Of a stretch of DNA of 64,000 bases, positions 16,305-25,169 are shown one piece after another (positions within the stretch are counted from its first letter, which is position 1; each line of letters begins with the position of its first letter). The position numbers and the translations under genes are program-made. The stretch is from Holophagales bacterium (GTDB lineage Bacteria > Acidobacteriota > Thermoanaerobaculia > Multivoradales > JAGPDF01): NCBI GenBank assembly GCA_016699405.1, contig CP064972.1, positions 3,813,501 to 3,877,500 on the forward strand, given 5' to 3'. The notes under the pieces were generated by a model that made no database searches, was not told the origin of the DNA, and saw nothing but the letters and a program-made list of their open reading frames with translations.

Positions 16305-17747
16305 ATGCCCTTCCCGTCGCGCGTTGCCCGGCTCGTCGTCGCGGCGCTCGCCTTCGTCGTTCTCGGACCGGCTCGCGCTCAGACGACCGCCGCGTCGCCC
16401 CCGGCTCCCGAGGTCGGCCGCAAGCTGATCGAGATCTACCGCGTCGCGCCGGGGCAGCATGAGGCGTTCCTGCGCGCCATCGCGCTCTTCGACGAAGCCA
16501 ATCGCCGCGCCGGCGTCCCGCCGCGCCAGCTCTACGTCCACAGCGACGGCGCGAGCTGGGATTTCCTGCTCGTTCAGGATGCGGACTACCCCGAAGGCAA
16601 GGGCGCCCTCGTGGGCCAGGCGTTCCGCGAGATGCAACTACCGGGCGGGCCGCGCTTCTTTACCGAGTTCCGCAAGCTCCTGCTCGAGCACACCGATACG
16701 TTCGCCGCCGGTCCGACGACGGCCGCCGCCTGGCTCGCCACGCTCGACGCCGCACCGCGCAGCCGACCGCTCGACGGAGCCTCCGCGGGCAGCTTGCGCA
16801 CCTACGCCCTGCGGGACACGCTCGCGCTCGGCGGAGCTCCGCGCTGGGACGACCTGACCGTCGACGACGGAGCGCGCCGCCTCTACCTCGCCCACGACAC
16901 GGCGGTGGAGGTGGTGGACCTCGGCACGCGCCGGGTGGTCGGCCGCGTGGATGGGCTCGCCGGTGCGCACGGCATCGCGCTCGCACCCGAGCTCGGGCGG
17001 GGCTTCGTCGCGAGCGGCGACCAGGGCACGGTGGTCGCTTTCGACCTCGCCACCCTGCAGCGCACCCACCAGACGAAGGTCGGCGGGGAGCCGGATGCGA
17101 TCACCTTCGAACCGACGACTCGCCGCCTGGCGGTGTGGAACGGCGGGACCAGCGCGGTCGCGGTCCTCGACGCCGTGTCGCTGCGCGAGCTGGTCGTCGT
17201 TCCACTCGGCGCGACGCCCGAGCTCGCGGTGGCCGACGGCGCGGGGGCGCTCTTCGTCCATCTGGGAGATCCGGCGGAGATCGCACGCCTCGACGTCGCC
17301 GCAGCGGCTCCGCGGATCGGTGCGCGCTTCGCGCTGCCCGGCTGCGAGTCGCCGCGCGGGTTGGCGTTCGACCCGCAGGCTCGTCGCCTGTTCAGCGCCT
17401 GCGGCAACGGACGACTGCTCGTCGTCGACGCAACGAGCGGCCGCATCCTCGACTCCGGAGCGATCGGTCGCGGGGTCGACGCGGTGGTCTTCGACGCGCC
17501 GCATGCGCGCGTTCTCGCCGCCAGCCCAGAGGGTTCGGTGACGATCTTCGCGGTCTCTCCCGGCGGCGCGCTCGGAGCGCCACGGGAGGTGCAGACACGG
17601 GCCACCGCCCGCACGCTGGCGCTCGACCCGCGCGACGGTGCGCTCTGGCTGCCGGCCGCCGATCTCGAGCTCGACTGGAGCGCGCGCCGCGCTGCCTTCG
17701 CGGCCGACGGACTGAAGCTCTACGTCTTCGAGCCGGTGGCCGAATGA
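16305..17747 (+). CDS. Exported protein: alpha-beta-barrel-like domain plus YVTN-type beta-propeller
   Basis: 480 residues, ATG seven bases after AAGGAGG, with a signal peptide (LVVAALAFVVLGPARAQ). Residues about 30-140 (KLIEIYRVAPGQHEAFLRAIALFDEAN...) resemble a monooxygenase-like dimeric alpha-beta barrel. From about 165 on, blade-like repeats (LTVDDGARRLYLAHDTAVEVVDLGTRRVVG, ITFEPTTRRLAVWNGGTSAVAVLDA, LAFDPQARRLFSACGNGRLLVVDATSG) form a propeller of the YVTN type. Such proteins usually bind ligands or partners at the surface. It sits between an esterase and an M14 peptidase in one direction. Confidence 0.7.
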   Translation: MPFPSRVARLVVAALAFVVLGPARAQTTAASPPAPEVGRKLIEIYRVAPGQHEAFLRAIALFDEANRRAGVPPRQLYVHSDGASWDFLLVQDADYPEGKGALVGQAFREMQLPGGPRFFTEFRKLLLEHTDTFAAGPTTAAAWLATLDAAPRSRPLDGASAGSLRTYALRDTLALGGAPRWDDLTVDDGARRLYLAHDTAVEVVDLGTRRVVGRVDGLAGAHGIALAPELGRGFVASGDQGTVVAFDLATLQRTHQTKVGGEPDAITFEPTTRRLAVWNGGTSAVAVLDAVSLRELVVVPLGATPELAVADGAGALFVHLGDPAEIARLDVAAAAPRIGARFALPGCESPRGLAFDPQARRLFSACGNGRLLVVDATSGRILDSGAIGRGVDAVVFDAPHARVLAASPEGSVTIFAVSPGGALGAPREVQTRATARTLALDPRDGALWLPAADLELDWSARRAAFAADGLKLYVFEPVAE

Positions 17748-17839
17748 CCCGACGTGCGGCCACCGCACCCACGGGCCGAGATATCTTGCGAACCGAACGG
17801 GACGACCTGCCGGCCCGAGGAGCGAAAGGGGCGACGACG

Positions 17840-19651
17840 ATGAGAGACCGAACCGCGTGGATCGCAGCCTGGCTGGCCGGTGCGCTGCTCGCGACGGCGG
17901 CACCCGTTGCGGCGACGGGCGCTCCCGGCTCGGCCGCCGCTGCCGCTCCGCAGTCGCTGGCTCCGCTCCCCTTCGACCACATCCTGCGCTACGACGAGAT
18001 GACCGCCTTGCTGCGAAGTTGGGCGGCGGCGCGTCCCGACCTGGTCGAGCTCGAGAGCCTCGGCCGCACGCCGGAAGGGCGCGAGATGTGGTTCGTCACC
18101 CTGACGCGCCACTCGACCGGCCCGGCGAACGCGAAGCCGGCGCTGCTCGTCGACGGCAACACGCACGCCACGGAATGGGCCGGCGGCGTGGCGGCGCTGC
18201 ACTTCGTGCATCGCCTGCTCACCGGCGATCCGATCGACGAACGCGTGCGCCGCCTGCTCGACCGGCACACCGTCTACGTGCTGCCGCGCCTCACGCCGGA
18301 CGGCGTCGAGCAGACGTTGCGCGAAGGACGCTTCATCCGCTCGGTCGGTCGCCCCGACCCCGGGGCGATGGGAGCGCCGGGGATCTCGATGCGCGACGTC
18401 GACGGCGACGGCCGGGTGGTGTTCATGCGTCTGCGCGATCCGAACGGTCCGTGGAAGCTCTACCCGGGCGATTCGCGCCTCCTCGTCGCCCGCGGGCCGG
18501 AAGATGCCGGCGGCGACGCCTGGCGCGTCCTGCCCGAAGGGATGATCGAGGGCTACGACGGCGTGACGATCCCCGACGCGCCGAACCTCGAGCCGCTCGA
18601 CCTCGGCATGAACTTCCCCGGCGACCGCGGCAACGGCCCGCAGCGCCCGTCCGCCGGTCCGTATCCGGGATCCGAGCCGGAGATCGCCGCCTACATCCGC
18701 GCCGTGGCGGCGCGGCCGAACATCGTCGTCCACGTGACCTGCCACACCTTCGGCGGCCTGGTGCTCACCCCACCGGTCAACACCACGGAGGCGATGGCCA
18801 CCTCGGACCGCCGCGTCTATCGCGCCCTCGCCGGCCACGCCGCCGAGCTGACCGGCTACACGGCGATGTCGTACCTCGAGCTGCGCGGCGAGGACAGCGC
18901 CGCTTATATCCCGAGCGCCTTCGGCTGGCTCTGGGACCAGCTCGGCATCTACTCGTTCATCACCGAGTTCTGGAACCCGCTGCGCGCCGCCGGGATCTCG
19001 CTCGAGAAGACCACCGCGTCGGCCTGGCTCTGGGGGTTCCACCCGATCGAGGACGAGGTGAAGCTGCTCGCCTGGAACGATCGCGAGCTCGGCGGCAAGG
19101 GGTTCGTGCCGTGGCACACCGTCGAGCATCCGCAGCTCGGAAGAGTCGAGATCGGCGGCTGGGACAAGGTGCGCTATTGGTACAACGTCCCGTTCGAGCG
19201 TCTCGAAAAGGAAGTCGCGCCGCACAGCGAGTGGCTGATCTACGAGGCGCTGGCCCTGCCGCGGATCGAGGTGCGCAGCTTCACGGCGGAGGCGATTGCC
19301 CCGGGGACCTGGCGCGTGCGGCTCGCGCTGGAGAACGCCGGCTGGCTGCCGACCCACGGATCGCAGCAGGCGCTCGATCGCCAAGCGGTCGGTGCCGTGA
19401 CCGCCGAGCTCACGCTGCCCGCCGGTGCCTCGCTCCTCGAAGGCACCGCCAAGCGCAGCGTCGGCCAGCTCGCCGGCCGCAGCGAGCAGCGCTCGACGGC
19501 CACCTGGTGGGGCTATTCACCCGGCACGCCCGACCGCGCGCTGGTCGAATGGCTCGTCGCCGCACCAGCGGGCACGACGCTCGCGGTCGTCGCCCGGCAC
19601 GATCGCGCCGGCACGGCGAAGGCGGAGCTCCGCCTGACCGCTTCGCCGTAG
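17840..19651 (+). CDS. Secreted M14 zinc carboxypeptidase
   Basis: 603 residues with a signal peptide (AAWLAGALLATAAPVAATG). The zinc motif H-x-x-E is in DGNTHATEWAGG, the third ligand in HVTCHTFGG, and the catalytic Glu in SFITEFWNP; PRLTPDGVE is the usual substrate-side loop. A long insert (RDVDGDGRVVFMRLRDPNGPWKLYPGD) is typical of a secreted bacterial M14 subfamily. The last 130 residues are a beta-sandwich (FTAEAIAPGTWRVRLALENAGWLPTHGS). It probably trims peptides outside the cytoplasm; whether protein or murein peptides cannot be told. It is followed by a convergent gene. Confidence 0.88.
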   Translation: MRDRTAWIAAWLAGALLATAAPVAATGAPGSAAAAAPQSLAPLPFDHILRYDEMTALLRSWAAARPDLVELESLGRTPEGREMWFVTLTRHSTGPANAKPALLVDGNTHATEWAGGVAALHFVHRLLTGDPIDERVRRLLDRHTVYVLPRLTPDGVEQTLREGRFIRSVGRPDPGAMGAPGISMRDVDGDGRVVFMRLRDPNGPWKLYPGDSRLLVARGPEDAGGDAWRVLPEGMIEGYDGVTIPDAPNLEPLDLGMNFPGDRGNGPQRPSAGPYPGSEPEIAAYIRAVAARPNIVVHVTCHTFGGLVLTPPVNTTEAMATSDRRVYRALAGHAAELTGYTAMSYLELRGEDSAAYIPSAFGWLWDQLGIYSFITEFWNPLRAAGISLEKTTASAWLWGFHPIEDEVKLLAWNDRELGGKGFVPWHTVEHPQLGRVEIGGWDKVRYWYNVPFERLEKEVAPHSEWLIYEALALPRIEVRSFTAEAIAPGTWRVRLALENAGWLPTHGSQQALDRQAVGAVTAELTLPAGASLLEGTAKRSVGQLAGRSEQRSTATWWGYSPGTPDRALVEWLVAAPAGTTLAVVARHDRAGTAKAELRLTASP

Positions 19652-19705
19652 CGTCGGACGGCGCGGCGCGGACCGCTCCCCCACCCGCGGGCACGACGCC
19701 AGCCT

Positions 19706-21037
19706 TCACGGCGAGGTGGCCGACCACGACGTCCGACGGCCGGACTCGAACCCGTCGGCGAAAGCGTAGGCGTTCGTCAGCCGCGCCACCCCGGGATAGC
19801 CGTCGTCGGTGTGACCGCCGAGAACGGGGAGACCGTCGCGCGAAAGGAAGATCGAGGTGCCGACATTGTCCGACGCGGTGCTCGGGAAGCTCACCACCTT
19901 GAAGCCGTGACTCACCAGAAGGATCGGATTGAACGCCGGGTCGAGCGCCCCGTCGCGATCGAGGCGGATGACCAGGGCGTCATGGTCCCCTGGACCGAGC
20001 AGGCGCATGCCGCCGAGGAGGACCTTGCCGTCTCCCTGTGAAGTGACGGCGAGCACCCGGGCGTCGTTGCCGATGTCGAGCCTCGACACGCCGTCACCGT
20101 TCCAACTCGCGTCGAGAACGAGAATGCTGCCGATCCCCTGCTGGCGGAGCACGGCGGCGACCGGAGCGTCCACTCCCGCCAGCGTGTCGGTGATCGCCAC
20201 GGCCAGGCGTCCGTCGCCCATTCGTGCCGCCCGGTAGGCGATCGCGGTGTCCGCCTCGCCCGGTCGGGGGTCGATGACCACGGTGTTGCGCAGCACGCCC
20301 GTCGGCGAGAGCTGGGTGACGACGGCGACCTGCCCGGCGACCGCGTCGGTCGCCCACCCCACGACCGCGAGGTCCGAATTCCCCAACACGGCGCCACCGG
20401 CCGCCACGTCAGCTCCGGCGTAGTTGGAGAGCCAGAGGCCGTCACTGTCGAAGAAGGGGTCGAGGTTGCCGGCATCGGTCAGCCGGGCCACCGCCGAGTC
20501 GGGCCCTTGCTCGCCCAACGCGTAGAGACCGCTGCCCGTCAGGGCGAAGCTGCTGACGCCGAAATGGTCGAGCGGCGAACCGACGAGGAAGGCCCAGCCA
20601 TCCACCGAGAAGCTGGTGTCGAGCGTGCAGGCCGGATAGTCGAAGCGCACGAAGAACCCGGGGAGGAAGTCGGGATAGAGCGTGCTGTTGATCAGGCCGG
20701 CGATCACCAGTCGCCCGCTGGCATCGAACGCAATCTGGTCGACGATGGCGATCGCGCCGAACCCGGCGGGAGCGGTCACAGAGCAGGGAGCGCTCCACGT
20801 CGTGTCGTTCGTGGCCTGCCAGAGCAACCCGACGCCGAGGCCCTGGGCATAGACCAGCCGGTCGTCCGGAGCGAGCGCCCAGGCGGCCGCGCCGGCAGCG
20901 CCCGGATCCCCGTTCGTGGTGTAGGTGTGGCCACTTCCGTGGAAGGACGAGTCGAACTGCCCGTCCACCGCGGCGAGCGGAACGGCGGCAAGGGCCAGGA
21001 AGAGGAAGGTTCGGCAAAGGGCTCTCGAGGGGGTCAT
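19706..21037 (-). CDS. Exported delta-60-repeat (beta-propeller) protein with FESG...W tail
   Basis: 443 residues with a signal peptide (LCRTFLFLALAAVPLAAVDG). Repeats such as GQFDSSFHGSG, IAFDASGRLVIAGLI, AARMGDGRLAVAITD, SQGDGKVLLGGMRL and RLDRDGALDPAFN match the delta-60-repeat, which builds a propeller. The C-terminus FADGFESGRRTSWSATSP is a short tail seen at the end of unrelated exported proteins; its function is not established, and a sorting or anchoring role is a guess. A related tail ends the protein at 7828-8688. Function otherwise unknown. Confidence 0.7.
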   Translation of the reverse strand: MTPSRALCRTFLFLALAAVPLAAVDGQFDSSFHGSGHTYTTNGDPGAAGAAAWALAPDDRLVYAQGLGVGLLWQATNDTTWSAPCSVTAPAGFGAIAIVDQIAFDASGRLVIAGLINSTLYPDFLPGFFVRFDYPACTLDTSFSVDGWAFLVGSPLDHFGVSSFALTGSGLYALGEQGPDSAVARLTDAGNLDPFFDSDGLWLSNYAGADVAAGGAVLGNSDLAVVGWATDAVAGQVAVVTQLSPTGVLRNTVVIDPRPGEADTAIAYRAARMGDGRLAVAITDTLAGVDAPVAAVLRQQGIGSILVLDASWNGDGVSRLDIGNDARVLAVTSQGDGKVLLGGMRLLGPGDHDALVIRLDRDGALDPAFNPILLVSHGFKVVSFPSTASDNVGTSIFLSRDGLPVLGGHTDDGYPGVARLTNAYAFADGFESGRRTSWSATSP

Positions 21038-21154
21038 CGGCGCTCTCGGTCAGGGGTCGTCTACTATCGACTCGCGCCGACCGGAGACGACAGGGGACAG
21101 GGAGCGCGGCAAGAGCCGCGAACCGGCGGATCGGGCGAGCGCGGAGCGACGCGG

Positions 21155-21350
21155 GCGAGGAATCCGCCTTGCCGAGCCAGAGCAGATCGAAGGTCAGCAC
21201 GCGGTACGAGCCGGCCAAGGCCTGTGCCTCGCGCTGCCCGGTGGCGCGGGAGAACGGAAAGCCGTGGACGAAGACCACCCAGGGCCGCTCTCCCGTGCCG
21301 AAGACCTCGCAGGCCAGCCTCACCCCGTCGACCTGCAGTTGAATCTTCCC
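21155..21350 (-). pseudogene. Decayed N-terminus of an alpha/beta hydrolase
   Basis: Read leftwards from 21350, the frame gives KIQLQVDGVRLACEVFG...RPWVVFVHGFPFSRATGQ and then YRVLTFDLLWLGKAD, clearly homologous to the hydrolase N-terminus at 1-130 (MKLQVNGIDLAYDVHG...RPWVVMIHGFPFTRAT). The codon where ATG should be is GGG, while the upstream GGAGG-like site is still recognisable. After about 65 residues homology stops and the frame runs into the leader of the 19706-21037 gene. No nucleophile or catalytic His remains. It is a remnant, possibly of a duplicated copy. Confidence 0.7.
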
Positions 21351-21362
21351 CGCGACCTCCGC

Positions 21363-22628
21363 CTACTTCGGGTTCGCGGCATCGAGCCAGGGAACGCTCT
21401 CTCCTTCGAGCACTCGCAGCTCCTGCCGGTCGGCGTCGATCTCCACTTCGCCGCCGAGCGGGAGCGTCGCGTTCCACGACACGTGTCCGAGCGGGAAGCC
21501 GTAAAGCACCGGAATCCCCGCGTTCTCGAAGTACTGGCGCAGGACGCCCTCGACGGTGTAGCGCGGATCGGGCCGGCGCGTCTCGTCCTCGCGGTCGTAG
21601 TTGCGGGTGAACTGACCGAGCACCGCTCCCCGGAGCTCGGCGAGCTTGCCCGCGAGTTGGAGCTGGCGCAGCATCCGGTCGACCCGGTACGGCGCTTCGC
21701 GCACGTCTTCGACGAGCAGGATCGCGCCGCGGGTGTCGATCGCGTAGGGCGTACCCTCGAGCGCCGAGATGAGCGACAGGTTGCCGCCGGTCAGGCGTCC
21801 CCGCGCCCGCCCCTTGCCCCAGGCACCGAGCGGCTGGAGCTTCGTTGCGCCGCTGCCGCTTTCGGTCGACTGGACGGCGGGCTTGGTCGCCGTGGCGGCC
21901 GCCGCGTCGCTGACCGGAATGCCGACCGGAATGCCGGCCGGACCGCCGGCCGCCGCCGCGGTCGGCACGGCGCTCGCCGCTGCGGCCGGCTCGAACGTCG
22001 TGGGGACCTCGAGCCGATACGGCCCCACGCCGGCCTGCTGCTCGATGGCGCGGAAGAACCAGCGCTCGGAGAAGGGGGTGAGGCCGTCCGGGCTCCCCAG
22101 CCCCCACATCGGATTCGGGCTGTGGAACGTCACCACCCCGGCGCGGCGGTTGATCGCGGCATGCAGTCCGGTGATGTCGCTGAAACCGATGAGCAGCTTC
22201 GGGTGGTTGCGGATGAGCGCATAGTCGAGCTTGTCGAGGATGCGCATCGTGCCGTAGCCGCCGGTGCCCGGGAAGATCGCGTCGACCTCGGGGTCGGCGA
22301 ACCACTGCATCAGCTCGGCGGCGCGGCGCTCGTCGCTGCCGGCGAGATAGCCCTCCTGGGAGAAGAGGTCGTCGCGCTGCACGACCTTGTAGCCGCGCGC
22401 CTCGAGCCGCTGCCGCGCCAGTGCCATGCGCTCGCGGTCGAGATCCCCGGCCGGGGCGACGAAGGCGATCGTGTCGCCGGGGACGAGCTTCTTCGGCCAG
22501 AGCATCTGCCGCCGGGCGCCGCCGTCGCGCCCCGTCGCCGGCGCGGCGGCGTGACACCCCGCGCCGAACGCCGCGATCACCGAACAGGCGAGGGCCGCCC
22601 GGACCACCGAGTTGTGCTTCGCGACCAT
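21363..22628 (-). CDS. S66-family LD-carboxypeptidase, lipoprotein-like
   Basis: 421 residues. The N-terminus has a lipobox-like AAFGAGC (Cys25), so it may be a lipoprotein. S66 features: VAPAGD, GTGGYGTMRILDKLDY, the nucleophile Ser150 in LIGFSDITGLH, ILLVEDVREAPYRVDRML (catalytic Glu region) and LGHVSWN (His). A low-complexity Ala/Pro/Gly insert of about 50 residues (near 205-255) separates the two domains and is unusual. LD-carboxypeptidases remove D-Ala from murein tetrapeptides during recycling. It follows a dipeptide epimerase and a DgcN-like gene in one operon, mirroring the YkfA-YkfB pairing of Bacillus. Confidence 0.9.
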   Translation of the reverse strand: MVAKHNSVVRAALACSVIAAFGAGCHAAAPATGRDGGARRQMLWPKKLVPGDTIAFVAPAGDLDRERMALARQRLEARGYKVVQRDDLFSQEGYLAGSDERRAAELMQWFADPEVDAIFPGTGGYGTMRILDKLDYALIRNHPKLLIGFSDITGLHAAINRRAGVVTFHSPNPMWGLGSPDGLTPFSERWFFRAIEQQAGVGPYRLEVPTTFEPAAAASAVPTAAAAGGPAGIPVGIPVSDAAAATATKPAVQSTESGSGATKLQPLGAWGKGRARGRLTGGNLSLISALEGTPYAIDTRGAILLVEDVREAPYRVDRMLRQLQLAGKLAELRGAVLGQFTRNYDREDETRRPDPRYTVEGVLRQYFENAGIPVLYGFPLGHVSWNATLPLGGEVEIDADRQELRVLEGESVPWLDAANPK

Positions 22629-22647
22629 CGCCCGTCCTCCCCTGGCT

Positions 22648-23715
22648 CTACTCTGCCTCCCACTGCACGCCCAGCCCCGGACCCGGCGCGGTCGACAGCA
22701 TCCCGTCGCGCAGCACGAAGCCGCCCGCGACAGCGTCGCACGCGAGGTCGAGACTTCCATCGAGATCGAGAAAGCGCGTCGCCGGCGCGGCGAGCGCGGA
22801 ATGCAGCGCGGCGGCGATGGCGACGCGGCTCTCGTCCATGCAGCCCCACATCAGCCCGATGCCCACCGCTTCGGCGACCTCGGCCAGGCGGCGCGACGCC
22901 GAGATCCCACCGCACTTCATCAGCTTGATGTTGAAGATGCCGAACGGTCGCGGCGGGACGAGCAGCGCCGCGACGTCGTCTGGACCGTGCAGGCTCTCGT
23001 CGGCGGCCAGGCAGGCTCGTTCGGCGTCGTCGAGCGTCGAGAGCTCGCCTTCCCGTCCGCGCGGCAGCGGCTGCTCGCAGAGCTCGAGGTCGAGGGCGCG
23101 CGTCCCGTCGAAGTAGCGCCGCAGCGCCGCGAGGTCGTAGCCGGTGTTGGCGTCGGTGCGAATCGCGATCCCCGCCCCGACGACCTCCCGCAATCGCACC
23201 AGCCGTTCGATGTCGGCCTCGACGTCGTGCCCGAGCTTGATCTTCAGGGCGCGGAAGCCGCGGGCCAGATGCTCCCGCGCCTCGTCGAGCGCCTCCTCGA
23301 CGCCCTGGATGCCGATGGTGACGGAGGTGGGCAGACGGTGATGCGCCCGGCCGAGCAGCTCGACCACGCTCACCCCGAGCCGGCGACCGAGAAGATCCCA
23401 CAGCGCCATGTCGCAGGCGGCGCGCGCCGCGGGAGCCGCCGGCAGCTCGCGCTCCAAGAGGCGCGCCAGGGTGCCGACCTCTCCGGGATCGCGCCCGGTG
23501 AGCAGCTCGGCCGCACGCTCGAGCGCTTCGGCACAGCTCGCCGCCGTCTCGCCGGTGACGCCGATTCCGGGCGAGGCGTTGCCCAGGCCGATCTCGCCGC
23601 CGGCGTGCACTCGCACGAAGAGCAGCTCGACCTCGGCGATGGTGCGCCGCGCGATGGTGTAGGCCCGCGTCAGCGGCAGCCGCTCACGCCGCACCTCGAG
23701 GCGGTCGATCCTCAT
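22648..23715 (-). CDS. dgcA: Dipeptide epimerase / N-acyl-D-Glu racemase (enolase superfamily, DgcA/YkfB type)
   Basis: 355 residues with the full muconate-lactonizing-subgroup active site: K158-x-K160 (LKIKLG), metal ligands D188 (TDAN), E214 (CEQP) and D239 (ADES), and the second base K264 (NIKLMKCGG). This is the layout of L-Ala-D/L-Glu epimerases and of DgcA, described as racemising N-acetyl-D-glutamate. The upstream gene, overlapping by ATGA, is the DUF1611 protein that partners DgcA in marine bacteria, so D-Glu catabolism is the best call. The downstream LD-carboxypeptidase equally supports L-Ala-D-Glu epimerisation. A second, divergent epimerase lies at 60021-61034. Confidence 0.85.
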   Translation of the reverse strand: MRIDRLEVRRERLPLTRAYTIARRTIAEVELLFVRVHAGGEIGLGNASPGIGVTGETAASCAEALERAAELLTGRDPGEVGTLARLLERELPAAPAARAACDMALWDLLGRRLGVSVVELLGRAHHRLPTSVTIGIQGVEEALDEAREHLARGFRALKIKLGHDVEADIERLVRLREVVGAGIAIRTDANTGYDLAALRRYFDGTRALDLELCEQPLPRGREGELSTLDDAERACLAADESLHGPDDVAALLVPPRPFGIFNIKLMKCGGISASRRLAEVAEAVGIGLMWGCMDESRVAIAAALHSALAAPATRFLDLDGSLDLACDAVAGGFVLRDGMLSTAPGPGLGVQWEAE

Positions 23716-24803
23716 CCGACCGTCCTGCCGTCGCGGCCCGCCAGAGCGGCGCGGGCGAAGCGGGAGAGCGCCGGCACGAGCGGCTCGCCGCCGTCGACGA
23801 GCGGTCGTGAGACCGGAATGGCCAGCTCCGCCTCGATCCTCTCGGCGTGGCGCGCGAGCGCCGCGTCGTCGAGGCCCTCGCCGTTCAGGGCGATCCCGAG
23901 CACGCTCGCCCCGTACTGCGCGATGAGTGCCACCTCGCTGGCGAGGGTCGGAATCCGCGCTCCCGTCGGCTCGAGCCCCTCGAACAGCTCGCGCCCCGGC
24001 GCGTGGACGAGCACGACGCCGCGCGCCCCGCTCGACAGGATCAGCTCGGCCCCGCACGGGCCACTCGGATTGCGCAACGCCGACTGGCCTTCGATGAGGA
24101 TGAGATCAGGAGAGGCCTCGCGAGCGCAGGCGAGAACCGCCCGCTCGAGCTCCCCGGCGACGAAGTCGTTCGGCGTCGCGTCGAGCACGAAGCCGTAGCG
24201 GTAGCCCTGCAGCCAGCCGGTCTGACCGGTGGTCACGAGCTCCGTGCGCACGCCCTGTCGGCGCAGCGCGCCGGCGAGGAAAGTCGCCGTCGTCCGCTTC
24301 CCCAGGGCGCAGTCGGTGCCGAGCACGGCGACCCGGGCGACGGCGAGGCCGAGCACTTCGCCGGTCCAGAAGCGCAGCTCCTCGAAGCGCTTCGGCCGTC
24401 GCACGTCGACGATCGTCGCCTCGCCGTCGACCGCCGCCGCGGCGGCGACCGGATCGTCGTCGAGCAGTTGGTGGAGTCCGTTGACCACGCCGATGCCGCG
24501 GCGCAGGGCGGCGATGGCGAGCTCGCGGGCCTCCGCCGGCATCCGCCCACCCTGCGCGGTGACGCCGACGACCAGCCAGTCGGGGGCGCGCCCGAGCGCG
24601 GCGACCGCACCGTCGAGCGAGTCGAAGACCGGGATGCCGCGAGCGCGGCCGTCGACCACTTCGCCGGCGTCGCGCCCGGCGAAGGCCGGGTCGATCACCC
24701 CGAGAATCTCCCAGCGCGACGGGCCGCGAATGAGCCCGTGGGCGCTCTTGCCGTGGATGTCGCCGAGATGGCCGGCGGTGATGAGAATCGCAGTGTCGGG
24801 CAT
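23712..24803 (-). CDS. dgcN: DgcN-like DUF1611 protein (P-loop, D-glutamate catabolism)
   Basis: 363 residues. DUF1611 pattern: N-terminal Rossmann-like part (AILITAGHLGDIHGKSAHGLIRG, IGVVNGLHQLL), then a P-loop VLGTDCALGKRTT (about 160-172), TELVTTGQTG, DFVAGELE and LILIEGQSALRNP. In marine proteobacteria and haloarchaea DgcN is reported to act with DgcA to turn D-Glu into L-Glu through an N-acetyl intermediate. Its last four bases overlap the epimerase start, so expression is coupled. Leaderless start possible: TAGCAT lies eight bases before the ATG. Murein peptides are the obvious source of D-Glu here. Confidence 0.82.
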   Translation of the reverse strand: MPDTAILITAGHLGDIHGKSAHGLIRGPSRWEILGVIDPAFAGRDAGEVVDGRARGIPVFDSLDGAVAALGRAPDWLVVGVTAQGGRMPAEARELAIAALRRGIGVVNGLHQLLDDDPVAAAAAVDGEATIVDVRRPKRFEELRFWTGEVLGLAVARVAVLGTDCALGKRTTATFLAGALRRQGVRTELVTTGQTGWLQGYRYGFVLDATPNDFVAGELERAVLACAREASPDLILIEGQSALRNPSGPCGAELILSSGARGVVLVHAPGRELFEGLEPTGARIPTLASEVALIAQYGASVLGIALNGEGLDDAALARHAERIEAELAIPVSRPLVDGGEPLVPALSRFARAALAGRDGRTVG

Positions 24804-24811
24804 CGCGCCGC

Positions 24812-24817
24812 ATGCTA
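24812..24817 (-). promoter_or_regulatory. Possible -10 element for a leaderless dgcN transcript
   Basis: On the minus strand TAGCAT ends eight bases before the ATG at 24803, where transcription could begin at or near the start codon; no SD-like sequence is seen. No clear -35. Confidence 0.3.
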
Positions 24818-24987
24818 ACGCGGTGTCCGGAGGTTGGAGCGATCCTCCGCCCATTTCTCGTCGCGCGGTCCGCCCGCGCCCACTCGCCGCCCCGAGCGTG
24901 CTTGAACGACGCTCTCGCCCTTCCAAGAGTCGCGCGAGAGGCGGGCGGTTCGCATCTTCACCGGTTGCCGGCTCGCCAGAGGCCCAC

Positions 24988-25169
24988 TAGCCCGCATTTC
25001 TCACCCCGCTCCTGCTGCGGCGTCGCATCTGGCCGCGTCTGCAGCGTTGCGCTCGGTCGGCCGGCTCGACGTACTGCCCAGTACGCCTGCGCCGGCCTCG
25101 GTCGCGGCGCCTTGCAGCCACAGCCATCTGCGCCGCCTCGCGACGGAACGGGGTGAGAAATCCGGGCTA
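24988..25169. mobile_element. MITE-like long imperfect palindrome (182 bp)
   Basis: The ends are 21-base inverted repeats with one mismatch, reading TAGCCCGCATTTCTCACCCC at the left (24988-25008) and complementary at the right (25149-25169). The interior continues as an imperfect palindrome with a perfect core CGTACTG-CC-CAGTACG near the middle, so the whole unit could fold into one long hairpin. It carries no gene. This is the structure of a non-autonomous element or a large REP/BIME-like unit. The rest of 24804-25181 shows nothing else apart from the dgcN leader. Confidence 0.75.

Noticed and set aside
20442..21323. Minus-strand frame of 293 codons starting in a hydrolase motif
   Set aside because: Only the first 65 residues are hydrolase-like; the rest is out of frame with, and overlaps, the delta-60-repeat gene. 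Called as a pseudogene fragment only.
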